The notes under the pieces were generated by a model. It was not told the DNA's origin and did not search any database. It was given only the letters and a program-made list of their open reading frames with translations. Positions 24,126 to 35,655 of a DNA stretch of 64,000 nt are shown here, in pieces (position 1 is the stretch's first letter; every line of letters begins with the position of its first letter). Origin of the DNA: Phialemonium atrogriseum (lineage: Eukaryota; Ascomycota; Sordariomycetes; Cephalothecales; Cephalothecaceae). Both the position numbers and the translations under genes were made by a program. The stretch is from positions 682,001-746,000 of the forward strand of contig NW_026848143.1 in the NCBI RefSeq assembly GCF_030411735.1, written 5' to 3'.

Positions 24126-27100
24126 TTACAACGCCTTGATGATGGTCCTCTCGTCAAAGAGGTCCTTCAGGAGCCCCATGGCATACCCTTCCCGGTCGAT
24201 CGAGCCCATGGCATAGACGGACTCGAAGGCGAAGATGCTCAGCTGGCCGAAGAAGGGCCTCAGAATCTTGGCGACGAGCTCGTCCCTCCGCTCCAGCCCC
24301 ACCTCGTCGCTGATGCCCCCCGGCCCAATGAGCGGCCGCCTGCTCGACCCCATCGCGTCGACCGCCACGGCCGACTCGGCCTGGGCGCCGGTGGCGCCGT
24401 GCCCGACCATGGCGGAGCCCAGCTCCTCCGATATCTCGTCCACCAGCGCCACGGGCTGGTAGGTCGGCGGCCGGTACACGGCGTCGATGGTGTCCGTGAC
24501 GAAGAGCCATTCGTGCAGCTGGAAGTCGTCCGGGGCCATGCAGACGAGCAGGTCCAGAAGCTTGCAGGCCTGCAGGACCGAGGGGTTGGTGTACGTCTCC
24601 GAGGCGGCGCTGTGGTCCGGCGAGACGACCGACGATATGGCCGCGTGCAGCTCGGCGTTGACTACCGGCCACAGGGGTGCGAGGTGGATTGTGCTGGTCT
24701 TGAGCACCAGTGCGCGGATGACCATGTAGACCTCGGCACGCGTCGTCGACGAAGGGGACGACGTGGAGGTAGCACCAATTAGTTCCACCAACTTCTCAAG
24801 TATGCCTGGCAGATCGGTGACAAACGTGTCGTCGGCGGCTGCAAGGATCAGGGTCGCTATCCGGCGGAGGTTGAGCTGCGTCCTCCTGTCGGCCTCGAGC
24901 CGCGCAGAGGTTGCCCCCACCCCGAAGACGATCCCGGCGGTCGTGGGGGGCGTCATGCGGCCGAGTATCTCGGGCATCCGCTCCTTGTCGCTCAGCGTCC
25001 ACTGCCGGAGCAGCGGGAGCCAGTCGTGGCGGACCTGGCCGAGACTCGAGCCGAAGAAGCGGGCGTCGTTGAAGGCATCTCCGACGTCCTTCTTCCACGA
25101 CTTCTGGTTGTTCGGAAGCCTCGACAGCTCCTGGAGTAGGATCAGGGTGCCCTTGGAGACGCTGTCCGGGAAGGTCTTTGAGCGGAACATTGGCGCGATG
25201 ACGTTAGTCGATATCGCTGCGGCAGCAGTGAGGACACGGTCTGATTCTACCAGGATTTTGGGAAGGTCTGGGACGATGGAGGAGAGAATCCCGACTACAT
25301 CGTCGGTCCGTCCAGCTGGCGCCCTCGCAGACGATTGTGGCTGGTGGGATAAGTCACCCTGCCACTTTTCGGTCTGTGCCAACGCGCTGGAAGGCTCTGC
25401 GATGTTGGGCCGCGTTGTAAAGATAGCAGTGAGAAGGCGGATGAATAGGTCCTGTAGTTAACATGGTTAGCACAGGAGTAGTCGCGAAGGGCGTGGTGAA
25501 ATAGGGACTTACTGCCAGCTCGCGCCGCATCTTCCGCTGCTCGCCAAAGTTTGTGTTGTCGACCTTCTCCCCAAGGATGGCGGCGAACTCCAGCAGACTA
25601 GGTAGGGTTTGCCGGTGTGGAAAGGGGTTGCCCAGCAGGTCCCTTAGGAATGACATGCAATCTTGCCAGATCTCGTCCATCGCATCGTCCTCCAAGGAGC
25701 GAGCATAGTCCACGAGGAAGATGACAACGTCGGCGTCCTGGATCTCGATCGTCAGGGTGGACCTTCTCGACGGTTCCAACGCGCCCGGGTTCGTCCTGCT
25801 GTAGAGGGCATTAAACAGGGCCGGGATAGTGTGCTTCGGCCTCGAGCCATCCAGGGCTGGCAGGAGGTTGAAGACCTCGAGGTGCTTGGAAGAATCCGAC
25901 TCGTCCAGGGAACTCCGCCATATCCCGATAACGGTTTCCAAGCACTCCAGTGTCTCTGCAGCAAAGAGGTGCTCCAGGAGTCGTCGAGCGCGATTCCTCA
26001 TTCGCAGAGAAGTGTAGCTGAACGACGCTGCAGATTTCGGGTCCTGCACAGCGGCATCGCTTCCCTGGCCCCAAGACCAGATCCTGAAGCAGATGCGAAC
26101 GGCGTCCTGGAAGGCAAGGAGAACGGTGAGCCTGTCGTTGGCCGTCACACTCCTAGATTGGGGCACGTCTGATGAGAAGACGCCCGACACCATGTTACCA
26201 AAGAAACTCTGAGGTTGGTCTGGACTCTTGACAACCTGGGCTCTGGCCTCTTCAGCCAGTAGCCTGTCGTGTCCTTTGGCCAGAATTTGCTCGAGTCCGT
26301 TCAGCAACGAGATGAGCGTCGTCTCAGGCGCATGCACCGCATCGCCCTGGACTTGACTTGGATCTCGGAAGATGTTCTGAAGGTCGGTGAATGCGCTCCC
26401 CACCTGCCTACAGAGTGTCTCGACAAGCGGAATGAGGACTTGGAATATGGAATCCGAGTAAAGCGGAAGGCATTCAGTCAGGAAGCTGACCCAACTATCC
26501 AAAACCGGCCCACTGCTCGGAGAACTCAGCCCAGCTTGGATGCATTTGAGCAGCGACGGCGGAGGGGGATTTATGCTCGGCGGCTCCTCCCCTGACAGGG
26601 AGAGCCTGGTCTTGGTCTGTTCAAGACTCATCGGACGCTTGTCATTGATTGGCGATGATGGAAGTTCGACTCGGGCAGCCTCGCGAAGCTTGAGGGAAGC
26701 GAACACGACATCGAGTAACAAGACCTGAACGTACGGATCCGGTCCTTCGAGTGACTGGGCCAGCCTTTCGATAAGCGGAACTTCGAGGTGCAAGCCCGAA
26801 AGTCGTTCAGCGAACGGATTCAGCAGGATTTGATGCAGAACTGTCAGAGCGCAGCGGTAAAGCTGCGCTGTCCTGGCCCCCAGTTCCCTCTCCTCGGGAA
26901 TCTTGTCGCAGGTAATACACCTTAAACAGACCTGCACGAAGAACCCTTGCAACGTCACATCACCCTCAATGCCAGCTATGCGAACTGGTAAGCATCGTCG
27001 GTATAGAGAACTGGATGGGAAGTTGCACTTACTGATCTCGTAAATGCCTGGGTAACCAGAGCTGGACGAGATGGTGTCCTTCGCAAGCACACCCCAAAGG

Positions 27101-30089
27101 GCATCAGGTGCCCAGCGGAGGACATTAGAGAGGGCGCGGAGATAATACAAGCTCAAATCCAGGTCGTCCTCCGTAGTGAACTGGATCTGTACACTTGTGG
27201 CCTCCGTTCCGGATGTTGGTTTCTGAGTCCTCAGGAAAGGGAGTTCTAGGAACTTTGAAACAAAGATATGAAAGAGCCTAGCTCGCATGTCAGCAACTCT
27301 CAGCTCAGGGGGGCAGAATGGGGAGACTGCACCTGTCCGTCCCAATAAGGCTGTGCAACCAAGATTTGGTCGTCATGAACAGCTGCGTTCTGTCATCGAT
27401 GAGGGCATCAAGCATCAAAAATAGTGGCCTGGTTAGCATCACATCGTAGTGGTCGATACCGGCAAGGCGCGAAAAGATTTTGAGCTCTCCAATAGGGGTC
27501 TTTGGCGTTCGCCTATCAGGCCCGGATGGGTTGTCCTGAAGGCTGTGTGACCAGATAACGCCGAATCTCCTGCCAGGGTCAGCTGGACGGACAGCAAAGG
27601 TGCCGGTTGTATCATTCTCTAGCATGAGATCGCATATAGCTGCTTCGATATCGCGATTTTGAGGGGTGAGGGTGGTTTGCAGAAGCCACAGGCTGCGGAC
27701 AGTTTCGACGTGGTATTTCGGCTCCGATGCAGAGAGAAATGACCACGCATGACGGACTAGAAGCGGAACAAGGTCTGACAACTCAACGCTTGATATCCGG
27801 CTGGTTAAATGCAGGTGCGTGGAGAGAGACATGGTGGAGGAAAAGGTGCTAAACGCTAATGTCTCCTGAGATGAAAGGCACTGGTGGAGGGATGAGAGCA
27901 ATGCCTTGGAACCAATCGCTGCGTCTTCTGACGTTTTCGAGAGCAGAAGCATGAGGATTCGGCTCTTCACCGTTATGTCTTGCCCGTGCTCATTCTCGTC
28001 CAGGCTTTTGCAGTTCAAACTGCAGGCTTTTTGGAGAAGCAGCTCACCCACGTCCTGGGGAGAAAAGGGCGGAGTCGTTGCATCCAGATTGCCTTGGTCA
28101 TTGACGTAGAACGTCTTGATCTTCTTGAGCAGCTCGGGATTGGGTATAGCAGCCAGCATCTCGGACCCGATCGTAGGCATTCCCCCCTTGCCCCGATCTG
28201 CGGAAAAGGCACGCTCGGGGATTAGCTCGAGTAAAGCCGCCACGACGCTTAATTCATGGACAGCAAGCTTCTCCTGCTGCCTCTCTCGACTGCCTAGCCC
28301 GTTTTCTCTCTCCTTGGCCTCCTCGAGCATGCAGAGTATCGAGAGAACGGAGACGGGGGCGTGAACAGTGATCATGTCTTCTTCCCTGATGTTGAAGTGG
28401 CCCAGGATGAAGTTGACAAGGTCAAGTTTGTCCTTTCTTCCCGAGGCGGTCAGCACGCCGGGTCCTATGGCTTGGGCCATCAGACTCAGTATTTCGCCAT
28501 ATATCAGCCCGCTCTCGACACCATCAAAGAAGACGCTGGCGCTGCGCAAAATCTCGGCGAAATCAGCCTTGTTCGATGCTTTCGATTTGAATTCCCTGAC
28601 GCTATCCACAATGGGGAGAAAGACTTCCGGAACGACGAGTCCGCCGATCTCCCACCTGTCCATCAGGGAGAGGCATATCCGGTAAGGCCGAGCTCTCTCG
28701 GCTGGGCTGCTGTCCGTACCAGACTTGACCATTCCCAAAAGCGCCCTGGTAAGGGGTTGCAGGCCGTACTCCTCAAAGTAGGTTGTTTTAGACACAAAAT
28801 AGCCATTCTGGTGGCTTGAAGCGGAGCTTGGAGAGTCCAGACCGCCGTCATGCTCCTGCGATACGGGCTCCGGGCCAAGCAGCCAAGTCCACAGCCGCCG
28901 GTTGAGGCTCATGTCACGTCGAACGGTTACCCCAACTGCAGCCCGAAGAAGGAGTTCCAGGTCCCTGGCCTTAGCTCTCTCCTGTAGGACCTTGGAGTGT
29001 AAGGGAAGGTGAGTCACTAAGAGATCTAGAAAACCACGCTGGATGAGAAGCTGTTCGTCTGCAAGGCCAGCCGCGAAGCAGCGGATCAATAGGCCGGGTT
29101 CTGGGGAGGCGACGAGTTGCGAGAGCTTGGAGATAGGTTCAGTGCCCGAGCCATTTGGCGCATCAGGAATCCGATGCGAGTCCTGTGCCAGCGCATGCCC
29201 CAAGTTGGGTAGAAATCGCGATAGGTATGCCAAAGCCCCTGCACGCCGACTCTGGCTCGTTATCGACGCCAGGTAGAAACACTGCCAAAAGAAATCATCA
29301 CCCGATGAGTGTTCAGGCGTGATCTCCTCACTGTTAGGCGGTCGGATGGCCACTTTGAATCGTTCCAGCAGCTTCAAGGTGCGCTCAAAGTCTTCACTTG
29401 TCTCCTCCTCGAGCCCGGGCAGAAGGGCCAGGACGATGGATTTCATGGCGGGTCGCAGCGATCGCGGGTTGAGCTCTATAAAATGTCGCTCGAGCAGATC
29501 AAGAAACGGAGTCCTCACGGAGAGGGATGCGAAGGAGAGGGTCGACGCGAGCCCAGGGAGATATAGTGGAAGATCCCTTGACAGCCCATCCTTGCCAATG
29601 ACCGAGAAGATGAAGTTGTAGACCTCCAGCGTCTTTTGGTGGACACCCGAAGGTAAGGACGGATTCATACATTGCGACAACCGTTTGGCGACCAAGGCTT
29701 TCGAGGGAATCGTGGTAACACTGGGCTGTCGAGCTTGTAGCGCCTAGATCACCAAGAGTGAGCAAATTTGGCAGCTTCCTACTTATGGCAGGCTGTCTGA
29801 CCTTCAATAAACGGTTCAGGAAAGATATGTAATCAGCCCATTCTTGGAGGGCCGTCTCAAACAAGGACAGCGCTCTGTCAATACCGGAAGCATACTTTCG
29901 GTAGTGTTTGTCCTTCGTCGGTGGTTCCTCTGAAACGTCGCGAGGTCAGTTTGGACAACTTGAAAAGAACCAGGCACAGTATGAACTATTCCTACCTCTT
30001 CCTAGTTGGTTCCTCCACTGACGTGGAATTGGCGAGTCTCGGCCAGAGCTCTCTGGTGAGATGGACCTTCTGGTAGGTTCAAGGGCCAT
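24126..30089 (-). CDS. DOP1: Dopey family protein DOP1 (DopA)
   Basis: Six minus-strand exons, 29996-30089, 29802-29929, 27333-29743, 27033-27277, 25513-26975 and 24126-25451, give 1888 residues with perfect frame closure. The N-terminal Dopey domain includes KHYRKYASGIDRALSLFETA, LQEWADYISFLNRLLK, VTTIPSKALVAKRLSQCMNP and SLPSGVHQKTLEVYNFIFSV; later conserved blocks are TKSWLHSLIGTDR, SGYPGIYEI, GIEGDVTLQGFFVQVCLRC and, near the C-terminus, DLFIRLLTAIF. Dop1 is a very large peripheral membrane protein that works with the flippase Neo1 and Mon2 at the Golgi and endosomes in retrograde traffic; the Aspergillus orthologue DopA is needed for normal morphogenesis and asexual development. The length is in the normal range. 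The start codon lies 518 bp from the MON1 start in a head-to-head arrangement. Confidence 0.95.
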
Positions 30090-30607
30090 GATTTGGGAAG
30101 CAGGTTAATCGGCGCAAAACCCCCGAGGGCAGGAGATTCCCGGGCAGTTGTGGTTGTGTTTTGACACTGCTCATCGCTATCCGGACTTGGGCGGCCTGAA
30201 ATGCATTATTCGCAGAGAGACACCCGCGCACTTGTCTCGTTGTTGTCGACAAGGGGGAAGGGAAGGCTACGTTGCTGTCATCAAAAGTTACAAGGGTACA
30301 TTGCTGCCTTTAGTGTTGTTCATTTTGCCGTTCTGATTGGCCCGAATCTGCGCCAAAACAAGGGGTCTGCAAGGCTGCTCCTTATCGGTTATCAAATGCT
30401 GTGCTTCCCCACTGTCGTCATGATCCCAACAGCAGCTCGGGCCGTTTTGAGGTCTGAATGAACAGAGGACAACCCAAGACACCGGCGATTCCAGTATGGA
30501 ATTGTGCCGGACTTTGATGCCTGATAAGGTACAAGACCCTGAATTCTTCCACAAGCCATAGCCCCCTGATTATTCAAGGATGCGCCGTTCGGGCTGCCAA
30601 CCGCAAA
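30090..30607. promoter_or_regulatory. Bidirectional promoter region between DOP1 and MON1
   Basis: The two divergent start codons are 518 bp apart. An inverted CCAAT box (ATTGG at 30336-30340) sits near the middle, a common position for CCAAT-binding complex sites in fungal housekeeping promoters. Function is inferred from layout only. Confidence 0.55.
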
Positions 30608-32473
30608 ATGACCCCAGAAGATACTGGCGGGAGCAATGCCAGCATCGATGACTCGCCGCCGCCGCCTCTTCCTCCGCGACCTAAGCGATCTTCGGAGCGA
30701 ACCTTGCAGGCAGAGCCCGGCCAGCTCCAATCGAAGCCAACCACCGCAGTGTCCCCGATTGACATCCAGACGCTCTCCTTCCCAGATGGTTCCAGGGGGA
30801 CTTTCTCCACGGCCGGCACGAGGGCTGTCTCTACGCCCGCTCCGGGCGCAAGCGGATATGCGACGCCCCGGTTTGGGCTCGCGTCGGCGAGCAGCGACAT
30901 TGACGAGAGCATGAGCGTCATGAGCTTTGCACCGACGTTCCGCCCGCCGGGCGATCTAGCGAGCCTCGTTGCCGGGGAATTTAACAGGAAGAGTCGCGCG
31001 TGGATGCTTCTCAGCTCACAGTCCGCCAGCGTTCTGCCCTTTGAAAACATCAAAATCGACACCCCAAATGGGCTAGCAGACTTTGAGACGGAATTCGATG
31101 ATATTCCCGATGTCGCAGAGAAGACGGGCATCACTGACGAAGGGAGACTCCTGCTATGGAAGTCGAAACTGAAACATTATATGATCTTGTCATCCGCCGG
31201 GAAACCGATATACAGCCGCCATGGCGACTTGGGCCTTATCAACTCGTACATCGGAGTCGTACAGACGATCATCTCATTCTACGAAGGGGCGAAGGATCCG
31301 CTTCTTGGGTTTACGGCGGGGAATGCCCGCTTCGTCATTGCCACACAAGGGCCGTTGTACTTCGTGGCTATCAGCAGGCTGGGCGAGAACGATGCCCAGC
31401 TCCGAGCTCAGCTTGATGCTCTATATATGCAGATTCTCTCGACGCTGACGTTGCCCGGCCTCAAAAGCATATTTGCCAACCGTCCTTCGTCAGATCTGCG
31501 GAAGCCTCTGGAAGGCACCGAGTCGTTGCTGTCATCGCTGGCTGATAGCTTTACCAAGGGCTCCCCATCTGCACTCCTCGGGGCTCTGGAGTGCCTCAAG
31601 TTGCGGAAGTCCCAACGGCATTCGATCAGCAATATCTTCCTGAAATCCAGAACCGAGAAACTACTCTACGGCCTAATTGTGGCTGGAGGCAAACTCGTCA
31701 GCGTCATCCGCCCTCGGCGACATTCCCTCCACCCCAGCGATCTTCAGCTCATATTTAACATGCTCTTTGAATCTGGGAGCGTCAAGGCCGACGGGGGGGA
31801 GAACTGGATCCCTCTCTGCCTCCCTGCCTTCAACAACAGCGGCTACCTATATATGTACGTCAGCTTCTTCGACAAGACTGCAGAGGGCACCGGCACCGAC
31901 AACGGCTCCGAAGCCGCAACGGCCCGTCCCGAGTCGTCGAGCGAGGAGATCGCCATCATACTCATCAGCCCAGACAAGGAAAGCTTCTACGGCCTCAAGG
32001 AGATGCGAGACAAGGTCGCCCAGCAGCTCGCCCGACAGGGGTCCCTAGCCATCATCAAAGCCGCCGTCCAGGCTGGCCGCCCCCGCATCGCCTCCGTCGC
32101 CCCCGGCTTCCCCGTCAACCACTTCCTGTACAAGTCGCGGCCCAACGTGCAGTTCTGCATGTCGTCTCTCGAGCCCGCCGAGTTCGGCGGCGGCGGCGGC
32201 GGCGGCACCGTCGTCACCCGCCGCCGACGGCTCATGACCATCTACCACCAGCTGCACGCCGCTGTCCACGCGCGCCACTCGCACCTCCGCGTCCTCCACT
32301 GCGTCGGCGACGAGGCCTCCAGCCTGGCCTGGGTCACGCCCGCCTTCGAGTTCTACTGCGTCGCCGGCCCGAACCTGTCCCGCGCCGCCGTGACGCAGGG
32401 CGCCAACGCCATCGTCCAGTGGGCTAAGAAGGAGGAGGAGCGCCTGTTCATCATTGGCGGCGGCGTTTTTTGA
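30608..32473 (+). CDS. MON1: Vacuolar fusion protein MON1
   Basis: A single exon of 621 codons. Residues 1-130 are low-complexity with Pro-rich motifs (SPPPPLPPRPKRS). From about residue 185 the first longin domain appears: LLLWKSKLKHYMILSSAGKP, IYSRHGDLGLINSYIGVVQT, FTAGNARFVIATQGPLYFVA, ISRLGEND. A second follows around TEKLLYGLIVAGGKLVSVIR, DLQLIFNMLFESGS and WIPLCLPAFNNSGYLYMYVS, and a third region ends the protein with VNHFLYKSR and TIYHQLHAAVHARHSH. Mon1 pairs with Ccz1 as the guanine-nucleotide exchange factor for Rab7/Ypt7 and drives early-to-late endosome maturation, vacuole fusion and autophagosome fusion. A run of seven glycines (about residues 529-535) interrupts the C-terminal part and is unusual but in frame. 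Divergent from DOP1. Confidence 0.95.
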   Translation: MTPEDTGGSNASIDDSPPPPLPPRPKRSSERTLQAEPGQLQSKPTTAVSPIDIQTLSFPDGSRGTFSTAGTRAVSTPAPGASGYATPRFGLASASSDIDESMSVMSFAPTFRPPGDLASLVAGEFNRKSRAWMLLSSQSASVLPFENIKIDTPNGLADFETEFDDIPDVAEKTGITDEGRLLLWKSKLKHYMILSSAGKPIYSRHGDLGLINSYIGVVQTIISFYEGAKDPLLGFTAGNARFVIATQGPLYFVAISRLGENDAQLRAQLDALYMQILSTLTLPGLKSIFANRPSSDLRKPLEGTESLLSSLADSFTKGSPSALLGALECLKLRKSQRHSISNIFLKSRTEKLLYGLIVAGGKLVSVIRPRRHSLHPSDLQLIFNMLFESGSVKADGGENWIPLCLPAFNNSGYLYMYVSFFDKTAEGTGTDNGSEAATARPESSSEEIAIILISPDKESFYGLKEMRDKVAQQLARQGSLAIIKAAVQAGRPRIASVAPGFPVNHFLYKSRPNVQFCMSSLEPAEFGGGGGGGTVVTRRRRLMTIYHQLHAAVHARHSHLRVLHCVGDEASSLAWVTPAFEFYCVAGPNLSRAAVTQGANAIVQWAKKEEERLFIIGGGVF

Positions 32474-33096
32474 TGGGAGTTTTTTAATCATTATTATTCT
32501 TTCTTCCCTGGTCTGTCGGGAACCAGTGAAGCGATCAGAAACCCTCGGGCTGTGCCATCTTGGATGTTTCCCAGACAATAGTCCCTAAAGTATATACATA
32601 TATATCCATGGCTGAGCCAGGGCCGCGACTGCGGGATTTTTAGTTTCCCAATTTCTCAGTGGGATCGCAGGGATGCAATCAAACCAAGCCCGGGAGCTTA
32701 TAGCGATAGATAGGGGTCACGGATGAACCCCTGGGTCCAGTTGTCAAAGAACATGCGATCACGATTCATGACTGGGAGAGGAAGTGTTGATTCCCTAATA
32801 TTTGCCCTGGCCAGTACCTGTTCACTTATCATCACATAGTTGCAAATGCTTGTAGAGGCTAGAATCCACCCGATTTTGTCTGAGCACATCAGTCACGGAA
32901 GGTTCAGACCACCTCGAAATTCGAACTGCCGGCGGTGTCAATAAGCGTCCTGTCTTACCAGATAGCATGTTTATCTATGTTTGAATACCCTGCCAAACCA
33001 TCGCCTCAAGGTAGCATTGAACCTTGCAAACCAAAGCTAAGTTGATGAACCGGGGGGAGAAAATCCTCTCCAAGACCCTACTAGCCGACCGTCGCC
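32474..33096. other. Convergent 3' region between MON1 and the gene ending at 33097
   Basis: Two stop codons face each other across about 620 bp. No gene seen; probably both 3' UTRs. Confidence 0.6.
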
Positions 33097-35655
33097 CTAC
33101 TTCTTTCTTGCGCGGGTAGTGACAGCAAGTTTCGCGGTTTTCATCCACACCGATACTTTCCACCAAATTCCTCGATCCACGGCCGACGTAGACTTTGACT
33201 TTGCAGCAACACCACCGGACGCCTGAACCGCGCTGGAAGATGTCACAGGTACATCCTTGTGCCGGCGAGGCTCGACGAGTCGAGCCCGGAAATCAGATAG
33301 ACGCCTTTTCAAGCCCGCGCGGACCGGCTCGTCACTGCTGCTGTTGGAGAAGAAGCTCGCCCCGACTCTTGGTATAGCAGCTGTGGACTCGTGGATGTTG
33401 GGGTGATCGGTGGGCAGAGGTGGATATCTCGGTTGATTTGATACACAAGCCTCCGCTGTTTGCACTCCGAACTTCTCCGGGGGAATATTACACCCTTCGT
33501 CAAGAATCCTGCTGTCAGGCGAGCTCATTATTCCATGGCAGTCCTTGGACGGCTCTGTCAAACCGCCCGGCAATAATTTGCGTTTCGACTGACTCTTAGT
33601 GGTGTTAGTTGGCTTCCCTGTACAAAACTTGTCTGTCCATGTCTCGGTGAACTCGTTCCCAATGCAACCTTGCTCCATCCTCCCGCCTGTATGACAGCAC
33701 GAGAAACTACACGGGACGACTAGCGCCACTGAACTTGAATCCCCCAATATCGGCATGGAGTTTGGAACGACACCACGGCCTACCTCATGGCCATTGAGGT
33801 CCCCTTGGGCCAAATTGTCTTCATTCTCCCCCAAGGTGTTGAAGGGCAGTGGGGTACCTAGAGGCGACTGTGGCGTGGTCAGATTGGACCGACTGAGGGG
33901 GGTTGGTAGAACAGGAAAATCGTTCTCATTGAAAAAGGGATCCCCCATTGTTGAGGTGCATTTGGTTTGGCCATCGGACAACGATGGCAATCTCTTCATT
34001 AGTCGGGAAGTTTTGTGGTTGTTAGCTTCCAGCCGGAAAGCTGGCGAGATAGGTTTCGGAGCCAAGATCGGAGTCTCTGAACGACCTGGTGGGTGCAGCG
34101 TGCGATCAGCTCCGACTGGGAATTGATCATTGCTACTCATTGGAGCAGGTGACTTAAAGTTGCGGCGACGAATCGCTTCGTTGCTGGCCTGAGTGTGCAA
34201 CCCCTTAATCCCTAGGCCGGGGTCATTATCCCCCAGGACCACGGCTCCTTCGATCCGGCGCCCCGGAGATGTGGATGTGCTGGAATACTTCTCGTCAAGA
34301 TTGATGAAGTCAAGGGCATCTCTTGAATTCTGGCCAAACACCAGCTGAGAGGTACATAGCCGTTGACAGTCGCCTATATCGGGGGCTGAGTATGCATTAC
34401 GCGGCTGGCCGGGGCAAGATTCGTATATAGTCCGGATCACAGGAAGAGTCTTTACAGACATGTCATTAGAAGACGAAGGGGGAGTCATGTCGCCAGCTTC
34501 GGGTGGGTCAGCTGTCCCATCACCGAGCTCGGCATCAAGGCCTTGGTCCAGAGCCCTTGGATGGCACATACTCTCGCTTGGTGTATTATCGAAATCCTCG
34601 GTGTAGTCATAGTAGAACGAACCAGATTGGGGTGTTACGGAGGCACGTAAATCCTGATACGCCTCGGCAATTGATGTTATGCTGGACGTTCTGGGACCTT
34701 GATCCAACAAATCGGCCTCAAAATAGTCGTGGATTCTGCTTCCCCGAAATGCCATTGGCGCTGACAGCGTACTGGGTGGATCTGGAGAACCATTGGTTCC
34801 GTCGTGGTTCAACAAAGCCTGGGCCAGACAGCTGGCTTCAGATCGAGATTGGATAAGAGGCAACTGTCGCACACTTGGAGGGTGTGCCGCATTGTACGAG
34901 CCACGTACAGTTCGCTATAAAATCATCAATCAGCTGAAGCAGCCATCATCGACTCTCTGAATATGACCTACATGAGAGATCCTATCGGTCCCCACTATCC
35001 CACCGTGATCCACACATCTAGTCTGTGCCGGCGACAGAAGCAACGGCCGCAGTCCATGGCGCCTGAGGCGAGTAGAACGGGGCAAGGTTGGGAAGGGCTG
35101 TGGTGGCAAGCCACTGAGCTGGCATCGGAGACTACCAGTTGACCTCTCGTTCGGAGGTCTTAAATCACAGCTCGTCATAGAATAAGAGCGGCGACCTGAA
35201 TCGCCCAGCGGTGAATAGGAATAGCTAAGTGCGTTCTCGTGGTTGCCAGGGTTGTACGTAGAAACAACGCTTGGATTTGTGTTCCTGTAGGAAGGAAGCC
35301 GTTGGCGATCATCCTGAAGCCAGGGGGTAGTTGCCGATTCAGGGTTCAACGGATTGATTGCGATTTTGTCGCTGCAGTTGGTCCTTGGCTGCAGAGGGAG
35401 GTGGACCGGACGCGCCCAAGCGACCGTTGTATTTGAGGAGACGCTGATGTTCCTTGTTTCGGTAGTGATCTCGAGCTTGCTGGCTATGGTGCTGGGCCTG
35501 GAAACTAAGTTGGTGTTCTCATTGCCACACCAGCGGGCCCGAGGGGGGCCTTGGGAAGAGACTGCACGGCTGTCGAGACTTCCGTGGATGTAGCTAGACT
35601 TTCTGAAGGCCCCATGGCTTGCCGAGCGTCTTGACGGTTCTAGTTGCTCCATCAT
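33097..35655 (-). CDS. Uncharacterised 833-residue serine-rich protein
   Basis: Two exons on the minus strand, 34972-35655 and 33097-34914, joined across a 57-bp intron (CAT|GTAGGT to TATAG|CGA), which links the frames as SH then RTVRGSYNAAHPPSVRQ. The start was placed at the first of two adjacent ATGs (MMEQLEPSRRSASHGAFRKS); the open frame continues to an ATG at 35784, which would add 43 residues. No catalytic domain, membrane segment or known fold was recognised. The protein is rich in Ser, Pro, Thr and Asn with scattered basic patches, for example GLKRRLSDFRARLVEPRRHK near the C-terminus, and ends TTRARKK. This composition suggests a largely disordered regulatory or scaffold protein. The long frames and clean intron support a real gene; function is unknown. 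Confidence 0.75.
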
